Shown piece after piece: positions 54,046 through 62,962 of a DNA stretch of 64,000 bases. The position numbers and the translations under genes are program-made. Origin of the DNA: R-RK-3 sp963834945 (GTDB lineage: Bacteria; Pseudomonadota; Alphaproteobacteria; Rhizobiales; Rhodomicrobiaceae); the NCBI GenBank assembly GCA_963834945.1, contig CAWIDT010000011.1, forward strand, positions 248,001 to 312,000. The letters are read 5' to 3'. Under the pieces are notes generated by a model. That model was not told the origin of the DNA, ran no database searches, and worked only from the letters and a program-made list of their open reading frames with translations. Positions within the stretch are counted from its first letter, which is position 1. Each line of letters begins with the position of its first letter.

Positions 54046-54405
54046 TCCCGATGCCCCTCTCGGTAACGCTTTTACAATTTCGGCTCCGCCTTGGTCCCGC
54101 GGCGGATGCCGCCCTGCTGCCTGGAAGCTCCAAGTCCGCCGCAGTCAGGTGCAATGCTTCACGCTCGTTCGAAATTGAAATAAATAAATACGTTATGAGT
54201 AATACCGCGTAAATCTGGAGGGTTCAAGCCGGCACCCCGGAAAAGGCATTCCAAGGAGTGAATATGTTGAAGATGTGACACTGGAGGCACGGCAAATGTG
54301 GGTAAAGTTTTACGTAACCTTGCCGTGCAAATCTAACCAATTACGGAAACTTTCACTTGCTTGAAGCGGAAGCCGGGTAGATTGATGCCACCGGAGGGGC
54401 CGGAT
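54046..54405. other. 360-base intergenic region between dsbB and the porin
   Basis: It holds the porin leader and promoter. AT-rich sequence around 54176-54206 (AAATAAATAAATACG) is promoter-like. A strong 42-base hairpin is at 54287-54328. No coding frame with a good start was found. Confidence 0.35.
54287..54328. other. Long perfect-ended hairpin upstream of the porin
   Basis: GCACGGCAA and TTGCCGTGC pair exactly over 9 bases, and inside GGGTAAA partly pairs with TTTACGTAACC. Neither strand has a T-run after it, so a simple terminator is unlikely. It may be an operator or mRNA structure controlling the porin, whose start lies about 240 bases downstream on the minus strand. Confidence 0.4.
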
Positions 54406-54939
54406 TCACCGTGTCAGGCTACGGCCTGCGGCCGCTCCCAGCCCTGCCAATGCCGCAAGCAACGCTGATGTCAGCGCGCTGTAGCCCGCTAAGGACAAGC
54501 CCACGATGCGGATGGCGGCCGCGTCGCAGCGCACGACGCGCGGGCTTTTCAGACTTTCCAGCAATGCCTCGGGCGAGGTCGCGATGGTTCCAATGCCCGA
54601 GCAGGTATCGGGGCCCGGCCACCAACCCCATTCGATGCCGGAATGATAGACGCCCAGCCCTGCGTTGAATAGGAAAGCGAGGGTCAGCAGAGCCAGAATG
54701 CAGCGGCACAGGAGCAAATTTCCCGGCAGCAGCAGGTAAGCGACGATCGCCAGCGGGACAGCCGCGTAATAGGCGATGCGCTGGTCCAGGCAAAGCGGAC
54801 AAGGCGGAATGCCGCCAATATATTGGATGGCCAGCGCTCCGGCGAGGGCGAGAGCGCTGAGCGACGCGATGGCGATGCAAATCTGGCCCAACTGCGTCGC
54901 GAAAAGGCGCCGGCCGGATGCGATGACCCTATATGCCAT
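54406..54939 (-). CDS. dsbB: Disulfide bond formation protein B
   Basis: The 177-residue membrane protein has four helices and both cysteine pairs of DsbB: C47/C50 in PPCPLC and C113/C138 in DTCSG and VVRCD. It reoxidises periplasmic DsbA and passes electrons to quinone. The start ATG 54939 overlaps the YqaA gene stop by 11 bases; a TTG at 54954 is possible. No dsbA is adjacent. Confidence 0.88.
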   Translation of the reverse strand: MAYRVIASGRRLFATQLGQICIAIASLSALALAGALAIQYIGGIPPCPLCLDQRIAYYAAVPLAIVAYLLLPGNLLLCRCILALLTLAFLFNAGLGVYHSGIEWGWWPGPDTCSGIGTIATSPEALLESLKSPRVVRCDAAAIRIVGLSLAGYSALTSALLAALAGLGAAAGRSLTR

Positions 54940-55510
54940 ACCGGACGACCACAAACCCGCCGATGAGGATGACCGCGAAGGCCGCGGTTACCAGTTCCAG
55001 CCGCTTCTCGATGAACTCGCGAACCGGCTCGCCGTAGAAATAGAGCAAGGCTGCAACAAGATAGAACCGCGCCGCTCTGGTGATTATGGACAATAGAACG
55101 AAGGATCCAAAATTATAGCCCGCGAAACCGCTGGCGATGGTCACGATCTTGTAAGGGATCGGCGTCAGGCCTTTGATGAGGATGATCCACGCTCCCCATT
55201 CGGCATAGGCCTGGCGGAACTGCTCGACGCGATCGGTGTAGCCGTACAGGCTCATTAGCCAGGACCCGACGGTATCGTAAAGCAGCGCGCCTATCGCATA
55301 GCCGAGCATCCCGCCCAGAACCGACGAGATCGTGCAGATGCCGGCGAGCTGCCAGGCTTTCCGCCTGTCGGCGAGCACCATCGGCACCAGCAGCACGTCG
55401 GGAGGAATCGGGAAAACCGAACTCTCGATGAAGGCGACCGCCGCGAGCACCCATTTGGCGTTCGGATCACCGGCGAATGACATCGTCCAATTGTACAAGC
55501 GTCGCAACAT
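54929..55510 (-). CDS. YqaA/DedA-family membrane protein
   Basis: The 193-residue protein belongs to the VTT/SNARE-associated (DedA-like) fold. It shows FIESSVFPIPPDVLLVPMVL near 28, GGMLGYAIGALLYDTVG near 66 and the amphipathic ILIKGLTPIPYKIVTIASGF near 110. DedA relatives flip lipids or carrier lipids across the inner membrane. ATG 55510 is 51 bases past the DUF1513 gene on the same strand but separated by a gap, so it probably has its own promoter. It overlaps dsbB. Confidence 0.85.
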   Translation of the reverse strand: MLRRLYNWTMSFAGDPNAKWVLAAVAFIESSVFPIPPDVLLVPMVLADRRKAWQLAGICTISSVLGGMLGYAIGALLYDTVGSWLMSLYGYTDRVEQFRQAYAEWGAWIILIKGLTPIPYKIVTIASGFAGYNFGSFVLLSIITRAARFYLVAALLYFYGEPVREFIEKRLELVTAAFAVILIGGFVVVRYGI

Positions 55511-55561
55511 GGGTTTCTGTTAGAGCGCCGCCCTGCAAATGTCCATGGAATTGGCGAGACG

Positions 55562-56687
55562 CTAAACCGGAAATTCGAACAGCACGGCGTGATTGTCCCA
55601 GGCATACGCCTTCAACATGTCTGCGGTTTGCTTGTCGGGCAGCGTCAGGCCGGCCGGGCCGAGGCGTATCTCGCCCATTCCGCTGGTCAGCAGAAACTCC
55701 TGCCCTCGCGCGGTTGGCGAGACGCCGCAGGCATCGGCAAGCCGCGTCTGGCCCAGATAGCGGCGCCCAGCGACATCCCAGTAGACGACGAGCCCGCCGC
55801 GCGGAGCCGAGGTCGCGGCGATGGTGCCTGTGCGGTCGACCGTGACGGAGCCGACATAGTTGCGCATCGCGTGCAGGATCGGCGCGGGCGGGGCGACCAG
55901 TTGCGGCGCCTGCCCCCGCCGGTGAAAGCCGACAAGCGGCGGCTGTTCAGTTTTGGGCCCTTCGAACTGGCAGCCGAAAATCACGGTGTCGTCGGCCGTA
56001 ACCGCGAGATGGCGGATCGACAATTGCGACAAGTCCGCGCCCAGATCGTGCTGCTCCAGAAGGTCGCCGCTGCGCAGGTCGATATAGGCGAGCGTGGGAT
56101 GCATATCGGCGAGATTGAGCATGGTCCGGCCCGAGTTCAGGCGCGGTATCGATGCCGCCATTGGCGACCACCAGCGTCCGCCGGTCGGAGAGAATGGCGA
56201 GGTCATGCGGGCCGGTGCCCTCGGTGGAAAACTCGCCGATCCAGCCATATCGGTCGGTGGCGTCGCGGATGCCGAGCACACCGCTGCCGCCGGCGAAGTC
56301 GTTTTCGGTGGCATAGAGCAGCTTGCCGTCCGCCGAATAGGTGCCGTGACCGTAGAAATGCCGGTCGGCGCGCGTCGTGATGAATTGCGCCGTCCCTTGC
56401 CGGGCCGGATCGAAAATGGCGGCGAAATTTCCAGGGCGCCGGGCGAAGACGATGCATTCGCGCGCTGCCGGGCGCAAGGCGAAATCGTGCCCGCGATCGG
56501 GCAGCGGCACGGCGCTGAGGATGCCGCGGTCGAGGCTGAACACCACCGCCTGATTGCGGCCCTCGGCGTCCTTGCACGACGCGGCATAGAGCGGACCGGG
56601 CTCGGCCCCCTCCGCTGCGATTGCGGGGGCGGGCATCGCGAAAAGCGCCGCAGCGCCTCCCAGGAATGTTCTGCGATCAATCACCAT
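55562..56687 (-). CDS. DUF1513 protein of the imelysin iron cluster, one-base frameshift
   Basis: The protein begins with a twin-arginine-like signal (MVIDRRTFLGGAAALFAMPA). It continues with FYGHGTYSADGKLLYATEND near 113 and TGPHDLAILSDRRTLVVANG near 160. After GGIDT at about 56147 the frame slips by one; it resumes as RLNSGRTMLNLADMHPTLAY and ends LFEFPV at 55562. The span is 1126 bases (3n+1), giving about 374 residues when restored. It is the last gene of the iron cluster and is exported; the beta-propeller-like domain may bind iron or a carrier. The start overlaps the imelysin stop by 11 bases. Confidence 0.82.
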
Positions 56688-57741
56688 CGAGCGAATTGAA
56701 TCCCAAAGAGAGGTCGGCGGCCGCCTTCAGTCGCGCCACCCCGGTTTCATAGGCATTTTTCAGCGCAAATCCGATCACCGCCACGCGCTCCTTGAGCTTG
56801 GGCGTCTTTGCCACTTCGGCAAGCGGAACCTGCACCCCGTTGATGATATTCAGCGCGATATCGAACTCGTTGACCAAGGCCTGCCCCGATCCGGCCTCTT
56901 CCGCCGAAAGCTCTGCCGCCATGCCGCTGGCGCTGAACAGGTCGCGCAGCCCTTCCAGGTTGGCAGCGATGATGGCGCGGTCGAGACCGCTGGCCGCGAA
57001 AGCGATGTCGCTGCCCTTGGACCCTTCGACCAACCCGAGCGGCGCGCCGATTTTCAGGTTGCGGACGCTGAGAAGGCCGGTCCCGTAGGCCATGACCAGA
57101 TCCTGGGTGACCTCACGCGGCTCCATATAAACGGGATTGTCGCCCCCGGGGTTGAGCATGAGATGCGCATAGCCGTCCGGCGCTGCCCAGGCTGCGTCGA
57201 TCTCGGCCGCCATGCCGGCGAGGTTGGCGCCGATTGCCATCGCATATTGGCAGAGGAAGCCGGACTTGACTCCTGACAGGCCGCCGCCATAGAGCAGCCG
57301 TTCCAGGGCTGTGAGCCCCTGCAAGGCTGCGCTTTTCTGCTGCAGGGATTGGGGCGAAATCAGCGCGGGGTCGCTTTTGGCGATAGCCTGCGACATCTGC
57401 CTCGCCCCGATGCCTTTCGGGTCCGGCCAAAAGGCGATCCGTTCGTAGCGATGCGCCTCCATGACCGGGCCGAAGCGCAGATGCTCCACCCGGCCCCAGG
57501 CGATCACGGCGTCCGCATAGGCGGCCTTGGCGGCGGCAAGGCTTGCATCCTGCTGATCGGCGCAGAAGGCTTTCAGCTTTTGGTCAAGTGCCGCCGTCGC
57601 TGCGGCGAGGCGCCGGTAGCCGGGGCGGATGTGCTGCTCCACGGCTTTGCGGGCGACGCCGGCATGGTCGAAGGGGGACGCCGGCTGAGCCGCGCCTGCG
57701 AGGCAGACAAGCGCCAGGATCGCGGCGGCGATCGCTCTCAT
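56677..57741 (-). CDS. Imelysin-family protein (second copy)
   Basis: The 354-residue protein has a signal peptide (to CLAGAAQPAS) and two four-helix-type halves of the imelysin (peptidase M75-like) family, with AVIAWGRVEHLRFGPVMEAH near 76 and LTALERLLYGGG near 140. Imelysins bind iron in the periplasm; peptidase activity is not established. ATG overlaps the di-heme gene stop by four bases, so the genes are coupled. Confidence 0.85.
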   Translation of the reverse strand: MRAIAAAILALVCLAGAAQPASPFDHAGVARKAVEQHIRPGYRRLAAATAALDQKLKAFCADQQDASLAAAKAAYADAVIAWGRVEHLRFGPVMEAHRYERIAFWPDPKGIGARQMSQAIAKSDPALISPQSLQQKSAALQGLTALERLLYGGGLSGVKSGFLCQYAMAIGANLAGMAAEIDAAWAAPDGYAHLMLNPGGDNPVYMEPREVTQDLVMAYGTGLLSVRNLKIGAPLGLVEGSKGSDIAFAASGLDRAIIAANLEGLRDLFSASGMAAELSAEEAGSGQALVNEFDIALNIINGVQVPLAEVAKTPKLKERVAVIGFALKNAYETGVARLKAAADLSLGFNSLDGD

Positions 57742-59282
57742 AGGGAGTTCACGAAGGCGATGAGGCGTTCGCGGTCGGTCTCGGGCAGCGCGGCGAACCG
57801 GTCGCGTGCCGTCTTCGCTTCGCCGTCATGCCATATGATCGCTTCCTCGATGCTGCGCGCACGGCCATCGTGCAGATAGAGCGTTTGCCCGGTGACGAGG
57901 CCCGTCAATCCGATGCCCCAAAGCGGCGCGGTCCGCCATTCCCTGCCGTCAGCGAGGCCCTCGGGGCGGCCATCGGCCAGGCCTTCGCCCATATCATGCA
58001 GCAGCATATCGGTGTAGGGCCAGATGAGCTGGCCGCCGAGTTGCGGCTGATCCTGCGACGGGCCGGTTACGAATTTGGGCTGGTGACAGGCCGCACAGCC
58101 CGCTGCGTGGAAGAGGGACTTGCCAGCCAGGATCTGCGGATCGGCCGGATTGCGGCGCGCGGGCACGGCCAGATTGCGCGAATAGAATGCAACCAGCTTG
58201 AACAGCTTGTCGTCGACTTCGGGCGCTCCCGATGCCGGGTCCTCACCATTGGGCGCATTCAGGCAGAAGCTCTCCGCCGCGGTGCAATCGCCGGACGGGC
58301 GGCGCACCAGCGAGGTGGAAATGCCGATGTCTCCCGCGAAGGCTTCGGCGCTTTGCTGGCTGACCGTCGGCGCGCCGGCTTTGTGGCCGAAGCGCCCGAG
58401 CATCACGCGCTGCTGTTCCAGCGACCAGACGCGTTGCGCGCGGCCGGAAATTCCATCGCCGTCCTTGTCGTCCGGATCGGCGCGGGCGAGGATTTGCTCC
58501 TCCGGCACCAACTCCAGCAGGCCGAGGCCGATCATAGCCGGAGCGACGCGCGGCGACAGCATCACTTGCGGGTCGAGCGGCCCATAGCCCAGATACTCAA
58601 TCCGGTAATGCGGCTCGCGCAAAATGACGGTCCTGCCGCCGGAGAGCGCGACGGGCTGATCCGTATAATCGATGTGGATCTTGCCCTCGGCCTGGTGCCC
58701 CTGGATCGAAAGCGTCTGCAACTGGCCGCCATAGACGGGCTCGTCCACCGATTTGATCCGGCCTTCGGCCAGCAGCTTGCGCTCCTCGTCTGTGCGCGGC
58801 GGCACGGACAGCCGCATGAGCAGCGACATGGCGTCTTCCTCGGGCCAGTTTGCCGCAGGCGGATGGCCGCGCCCGTCCTTCAGATGGCAGTTCTGGCAGC
58901 CCCTGGCATTGTAGAGCGGCCCCAGCCCGTCTGAGGATTTCGTCGATGCGGGGGCCGAAACCCAGAGCTTGCGGAAAATCGCATTGCCGATCTTGAAATC
59001 GAATTCGCGCTTGAAGTCGAGATTGCCCGATGAATTGGAGAAGGCGTCGGCAGTGTCGACGCTTTTGCGCGAGGTCGCCGCGCCGCCGGGGCTCTCTTCG
59101 CCGGGTTCCAGTTCGTCGAACCGCGCAGGCGGACGCAACAGGTCCGCGATTTCGGCCGGCCCGCGCACCCCCGTCGCCAGAGCCTGCCATGAGGCACCGG
59201 CGAGCAGCGGAATCGCCATGGCTATCGCGACGGCGCCGAGCGGCGAGAGCTGACGTCGTTGACCGGCGTACTCGGGTCGCAT
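57738..59282 (-). CDS. Di-heme oxidoreductase (DUF1111 family, putative peroxidase-like)
   Basis: The 514-residue exported protein has a signal/anchor (VAIAMAIPLLAGASWQ) and two c-type heme sites, RGCQNCHLKDG near 148 and AGCAACHQPK near 395. Between them it carries MIGLGLLELVPEEQILA and DPDDKDGDGISGRAQRVWS. DUF1111 proteins resemble MauG/CcpA peroxidases and occur beside imelysins in iron-uptake clusters. ATG 59282 follows AAGGCTGACGCC. It starts four bases after the first imelysin gene. Confidence 0.88.
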   Translation of the reverse strand: MRPEYAGQRRQLSPLGAVAIAMAIPLLAGASWQALATGVRGPAEIADLLRPPARFDELEPGEESPGGAATSRKSVDTADAFSNSSGNLDFKREFDFKIGNAIFRKLWVSAPASTKSSDGLGPLYNARGCQNCHLKDGRGHPPAANWPEEDAMSLLMRLSVPPRTDEERKLLAEGRIKSVDEPVYGGQLQTLSIQGHQAEGKIHIDYTDQPVALSGGRTVILREPHYRIEYLGYGPLDPQVMLSPRVAPAMIGLGLLELVPEEQILARADPDDKDGDGISGRAQRVWSLEQQRVMLGRFGHKAGAPTVSQQSAEAFAGDIGISTSLVRRPSGDCTAAESFCLNAPNGEDPASGAPEVDDKLFKLVAFYSRNLAVPARRNPADPQILAGKSLFHAAGCAACHQPKFVTGPSQDQPQLGGQLIWPYTDMLLHDMGEGLADGRPEGLADGREWRTAPLWGIGLTGLVTGQTLYLHDGRARSIEEAIIWHDGEAKTARDRFAALPETDRERLIAFVNSL

Positions 59283-59286
59283 GGCG

Positions 59287-60582
59287 TCAGCCTTTGGGCA
59301 TGCCGGTTGTGCCTGGATCATCCAGGCTCTTGGAGCCTTCGAATTTGATCGCCTCCAGGTCCAGTGCGGCGACCGCCCGCTCGATCGCCTTCGTCTGATC
59401 GAGAAGCGCATCGATTCCCGCCTGGACGACCGCATTGCCCTCGGGGTTGTTCTCGCCAATCATCTGATCGTAGGCCTCGACGGTTTCGGCGCGCTGCTTC
59501 AGCGCGGTGAACGCGGCCAGCGTCGCATCCAGCTTTTCGCGCAAGGCGGCGGCGATCTCCGGCGACTTCTCCTGCACCAGATCGGCGACACTGGCGCCCT
59601 TGATCTGCGTCCCGTCCACGCGCTTATACGAGCCGAAATAGACGTTCCGTATGCCCACCACATCGTAGTAATGGGAATTGTGGGTGTTGTCCGAGAAGCA
59701 GTCATGCTCTTCCTCCGGATCGTGAAGGATGAGCCCTAGCTTCATCCGCTCGCCCGCCAGCTCGCCATAAGACAGCGAGCCTATTCCGGTGAAGATGGCC
59801 GTGATCGCCGCATTCTCGTCCGCGAGCAGCGTCCGGCGCGCCTCGCCGTCCGCGGTCCACTGGCCGGCAATGAAAGCCAGGTCATCGATGAGCAGATCGG
59901 TCGCGGTCTCCAGATAGGCGGCGCGGCGGTCGCAATTGCCGCCGGTGCAGTTCGTCATGTCATAATCCGTCGCTGGGCGGTTGCCTGCTCCCGGCCCGGT
60001 GCCGTTCAGATCCTGGCCCCAGAGCAGGAATTCGATGACGTGATACCCGGTGGCGACATTGGCCTCAATCTTGCCGGCCTCTTGCAGCGTATCTGCCAAA
60101 AGCTCCTTGGTGATCCGGGTGGCGTCAACCTGTTTGCCGCCGATCGTCAGGGTTTTGCTGGCGATGACATTGGCGGTGTACAGCTCGTTCTTGTCGGACT
60201 GATTGCCGTAGCTCTCATCCACATAGTCGATCAGCCCCTCGTCGAGCGGCCATGAATTGACCTTGCCTTCCCAGTCATCGACGATCTTGTTGCCGAAGCG
60301 GTACGCCTCGCTTTGCGGGTATGGCACCCGGGCCGCGATCCACGCCTGCCGCGCCGTCTTCAGGCTTTCGGCTGTGGGTTTGGCCAGGAAAGCGTCGATA
60401 GCCGATTTCAGGCCTTTGGCTGTCGAGAGCGAGTCCTCGTACACCGCCTGCGCGATGTCGGCGTAGTTGGTGATGACGTCCTTAACATTCGATTGCGCGA
60501 GCGCGGCGCCGGAGAGGCCGGTCAGCATGCCGACGCTCAACGCTGCCTGCAACGCGTAGCGGCTGAATAGTCCTGATGACAT
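59287..60582 (-). CDS. Imelysin-family iron-regulated periplasmic protein
   Basis: The 431-residue protein begins with a signal peptide (cut near AALAQS) and carries the imelysin GxHxxE motif in ATGYHVIEFLLWGQDLNG near 180-197, the likely iron site. The region WIAARVPYPQSEAYRFGNK near 80 is the other family mark. Iron-regulated protein A (IrpA) of cyanobacteria is a relative. AGGGA lies before ATG 60582. It is the first gene of a four-gene iron cluster. Confidence 0.9.
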   Translation of the reverse strand: MSSGLFSRYALQAALSVGMLTGLSGAALAQSNVKDVITNYADIAQAVYEDSLSTAKGLKSAIDAFLAKPTAESLKTARQAWIAARVPYPQSEAYRFGNKIVDDWEGKVNSWPLDEGLIDYVDESYGNQSDKNELYTANVIASKTLTIGGKQVDATRITKELLADTLQEAGKIEANVATGYHVIEFLLWGQDLNGTGPGAGNRPATDYDMTNCTGGNCDRRAAYLETATDLLIDDLAFIAGQWTADGEARRTLLADENAAITAIFTGIGSLSYGELAGERMKLGLILHDPEEEHDCFSDNTHNSHYYDVVGIRNVYFGSYKRVDGTQIKGASVADLVQEKSPEIAAALREKLDATLAAFTALKQRAETVEAYDQMIGENNPEGNAVVQAGIDALLDQTKAIERAVAALDLEAIKFEGSKSLDDPGTTGMPKG

Positions 60583-60727
60583 GAAATTCCCTGAAAACAC
60601 GGTGCGAACGGACATGGATAAGAGCTACCTGCACCGGCGGCGGCATGCAAATGCATTGCTATCAAGAGCGTTGCTGCACCTGATGCAGCCGAGAAACCGT
60701 ACCTCTGAAACGCAAATGCCTATTTGT

Positions 60728-60751
60728 TGTGCAAATATCAATTTTTGCACA
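60728..60751. promoter_or_regulatory. 24-bp perfect-armed palindrome
   Basis: TGTGCAAA and TTTGCACA are perfect inverted arms around an 8-base AT-rich centre. It is 146 bases before the iron cluster and 209 before glnK. It could be a regulator site for either unit; it does not match the NtrC TGCAC/GTGCA orientation or a classic Fur or Irr site. Confidence 0.4.
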
Positions 60752-60846
60752 GTTAATAAACTGACACTGCCTCGAATCTCCGCGATCGCATAGGTTGCAC
60801 GCGATATAAGCGCCTGGAATCAATGGTTTGGGGCTCGTTCTCGGCT

Positions 60847-60862
60847 TGGCACGCCATTTGAT
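60847..60862 (+). promoter_or_regulatory. Candidate sigma-54 promoter of glnK-amtB
   Basis: TGGCACG-CCAT-TTGAT matches the consensus TGGCACG-N4-TTGC[A/T] except at the -12 C. It ends 97 bases before the glnK ATG. Nitrogen-controlled sigma-54 promoters are usual for glnK-amtB, so this is likely functional. Confidence 0.5.
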
Positions 60863-60959
60863 TATCTGCACCACGGCTTCGGTATTTTGCGATGCGAGCG
60901 ATCGTGTCCCCTTCCTGAGCCGCTAAGGCTGGAGCTCCGCGAAACAAGGGAGAAAGTTG

Positions 60960-61298
60960 ATGAAATTGGTGATGGCTGTCATCAAGCCGTTCAAGCTCGA
61001 TGAGGTGCGGCAAGCGCTCACCGACATAGGGATTGAAGGAATGACCGTCACTGAGGTCAAGGGCTATGGGCGTCAAAAAGGGCACACCGAAATCTATCGC
61101 GGGGCCGAATACGAAGTGACGTTCGTTCCCAAGCTCAAGATCGAGGTCGCCGTACCGACCACGTCGGTAGACAAGGTGATCGATACGATCTCGTCAGTGG
61201 CGAAAACCGGACAGATCGGCGATGGCAAAATATTCGTCGTCTCCATCGAGCAGACCATTCGCATTCGCACAGGCGAAACCGACGAAGACGCACTTTAA
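60960..61298 (+). CDS. glnK: Nitrogen regulatory protein P-II
   Basis: The 112-residue trimeric signal protein reports nitrogen, ATP and 2-oxoglutarate status. It has KPFKLDEVRQALTDIGIEG near 9, the T-loop with the uridylylated Tyr51 in YRGAEYEV, and the C-terminal GDGKIFVVSIEQTIRIRTGE. It lies 13 bases before amtB, whose channel it blocks in nitrogen excess. This context favours GlnK over GlnB. ATG 60960 follows GGGAG. Confidence 0.95.
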   Translation: MKLVMAVIKPFKLDEVRQALTDIGIEGMTVTEVKGYGRQKGHTEIYRGAEYEVTFVPKLKIEVAVPTTSVDKVIDTISSVAKTGQIGDGKIFVVSIEQTIRIRTGETDEDAL

Positions 61299-61311
61299 TC
61301 AGGGGAAGTAT

Positions 61312-62778
61312 ATGAAAAGATTAGCTCTTACATTAGGGACGGCGCTGGGGGGGCTGGCGCTATGCGCCTTAATGATCGACCCAGCCTGGGCTCAGGCGGC
61401 AGCACCTGCCGCTCCTGCTGCGACCGCTCCGGCCTTGTCGTTCAACAAGGCAGATGACGCATGGATGATGATCAGCACCGCGCTGGTGCTGATGATGACC
61501 GTGCCGGGCCTCGCACTCTTTTACGGCGGCATGGTTCGCACCAAGAACATGCTCTCCATCATCACTCAGGTGCTGGCGATTCAGTGCATCGTCTGCGTCG
61601 TCTGGTTCCTGTGGGGATACAGCCTCACGTTTACCGAGGGCTCCGGCTTCCTGGCGCCGTTCTTCGGCGGTCTGAGCAAGGCCTTCCTGGCGGGCATCCC
61701 GATCAACGGCCTGGCGGAAACCTTCACGCTCGGCGTCGGCATCCATGAGCTGGTCTTCGTCTGCTTCCAGATGACCTTCGCCGCCATCACCACGGCGCTC
61801 GCCATCGGCGGCTTCGCGGAGCGGATGAAGTTCTCCGCCATCGTGCTGTTCGCGATCCTGTGGTCGACGCTCGTCTACTTCCCGATCGCGCATATGGTCT
61901 GGTTCTGGCCAGGGCCGAGCGGCATCGCGACCGGCGTCTCGACCGCCACGGCCGGGTTCTCCTGGCAGATGGGCGCCCTCGACTTCGCTGGCGGCACCGT
62001 GGTGCACATCAATGCCGGTATAGCGGGCTTTGTCGGCGCTTTGCTGCTGGGCCGACGCATCGGCTTCGGCCGGGAAGCCATGCCGCCGCATTCGTTGACG
62101 CTGACCATGGTCGGCGCGGCGCTGCTGTGGGTCGGCTGGTTCGGCTTCAACGCCGGGTCCAACCTTGAGTCCAACGAATATGCCGTGCTGGCAATGGCGA
62201 ATACCTTCATCGCCACCGCGACAGCCGGCCTGAGCTGGATGTTCACCGAATGGCTGGTTAAGGGTAAGCCGAGTCTGCTCGGCCTCGCCTCGGGCGTCGT
62301 CGCCGGCCTCGTCGCCGTCACGCCGGCCTCCGGCTTCGGCGGCCCGATGGGTACGCTGATCCTCGGCCTCGTCGCCGGCATCGTGTGCTTCTTCTTCTGC
62401 ACAGCGGTGAAAAGCGCATTGGGCTATGATGACACGCTGGATGTGTTCGGCGTGCACGCCGTGGGCGGCATGATCGGCGCCATCGGCACCGGCATCGTCG
62501 TCGACCCGGCTCTGGGCGGCGCCGGCATCGTCGACTATACGAAGTGCGAAGTCGCCAACGGCGTCCTCACCAGCACCTGCGCCGCTGCGGACTACAACAT
62601 GGTAGGCCAGGTTATCATCCAGGCAAAGGGGGTGCTGATGACGATCGCCTGGTCAGGCGTCGGCAGCCTTATTGTGTACCTGATCATCGGCGTCCTCGTA
62701 GGCTTGCGCGTTTCCGAGGAAACGGAACGCGAAGGTCTGGACGTCGTCGAGCATGGCGAACGCGCCTACAATATGTAG
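61312..62778 (+). CDS. amtB: Ammonium transporter AmtB
   Basis: The 488-residue protein has a cleaved signal peptide (to PAWAQAA), as AmtB proteins do, then eleven membrane helices. The family signature is DFAGGTVVHINAGIAGFVGA near 221; the twin pore histidines are in VVHINAG and in FGVHAVGGMIGAIG. It conducts ammonium into the cell. AGGGGAAG precedes ATG 61312. A stem-loop follows the stop. Confidence 0.96.
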   Translation: MKRLALTLGTALGGLALCALMIDPAWAQAAAPAAPAATAPALSFNKADDAWMMISTALVLMMTVPGLALFYGGMVRTKNMLSIITQVLAIQCIVCVVWFLWGYSLTFTEGSGFLAPFFGGLSKAFLAGIPINGLAETFTLGVGIHELVFVCFQMTFAAITTALAIGGFAERMKFSAIVLFAILWSTLVYFPIAHMVWFWPGPSGIATGVSTATAGFSWQMGALDFAGGTVVHINAGIAGFVGALLLGRRIGFGREAMPPHSLTLTMVGAALLWVGWFGFNAGSNLESNEYAVLAMANTFIATATAGLSWMFTEWLVKGKPSLLGLASGVVAGLVAVTPASGFGGPMGTLILGLVAGIVCFFFCTAVKSALGYDDTLDVFGVHAVGGMIGAIGTGIVVDPALGGAGIVDYTKCEVANGVLTSTCAAADYNMVGQVIIQAKGVLMTIAWSGVGSLIVYLIIGVLVGLRVSEETEREGLDVVEHGERAYNM

Positions 62779-62785
62779 GCAACGA

Positions 62786-62829
62786 TGCGCACCGGCCTTC
62801 GGGTCGGTGCGCAGGCATTTGTTGTTTGA
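62786..62829 (+). terminator. Stem-loop terminator after amtB
   Basis: TGCGCACCG and CGGTGCGCA pair over 9 bases around a short loop, starting 8 bases after the amtB stop. The following TTTGTTGTTTG is only moderately T-rich, so termination may be partial. Confidence 0.55.
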
Positions 62830-62962
62830 TCCCTTTGCTGCCAGCAAGACTCCAGCGCGGCACGTTTGCCATCATCGCGTATGGGCCTTGATGTCGCTCC
62901 TGCCTCCTGGCATCGTTCGGCCCGACAAGGCGGACCTTGTCCCGATCGATGGAGACGGCCCG

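Larger units (their letters stand above)
60583..60959. other. Divergent control region between the iron cluster and glnK-amtB
   Basis: About 377 bases contain several dyads: GCTGCA-n5-TGCAGC at 60673-60689, TGTGCAAA-n8-TTTGCACA at 60728-60751, a TGCAAATGCATTGC stretch near 60645-60660, and a -24/-12 type promoter at 60847-60862. No ORF with good signals was seen. Confidence 0.5.

Noticed and set aside
54215..54235. GGGTTCAAGCC stretch resembling a tRNA T-arm
   Set aside because: No acceptor stem, D-arm or anticodon arm can be built around it.
20152..56687. Programmed ribosomal frameshifting as the explanation for the +1 breaks
   Set aside because: Sites lack a shared slippery sequence or stimulator and occur in unrelated genes; sequence error is simpler.
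60645..60660. Fur/Mur-type box at TGCAAATGCATTGC
   Set aside because: The dyad is imperfect and does not align well with any consensus; kept only as a remark in the intergenic entry.
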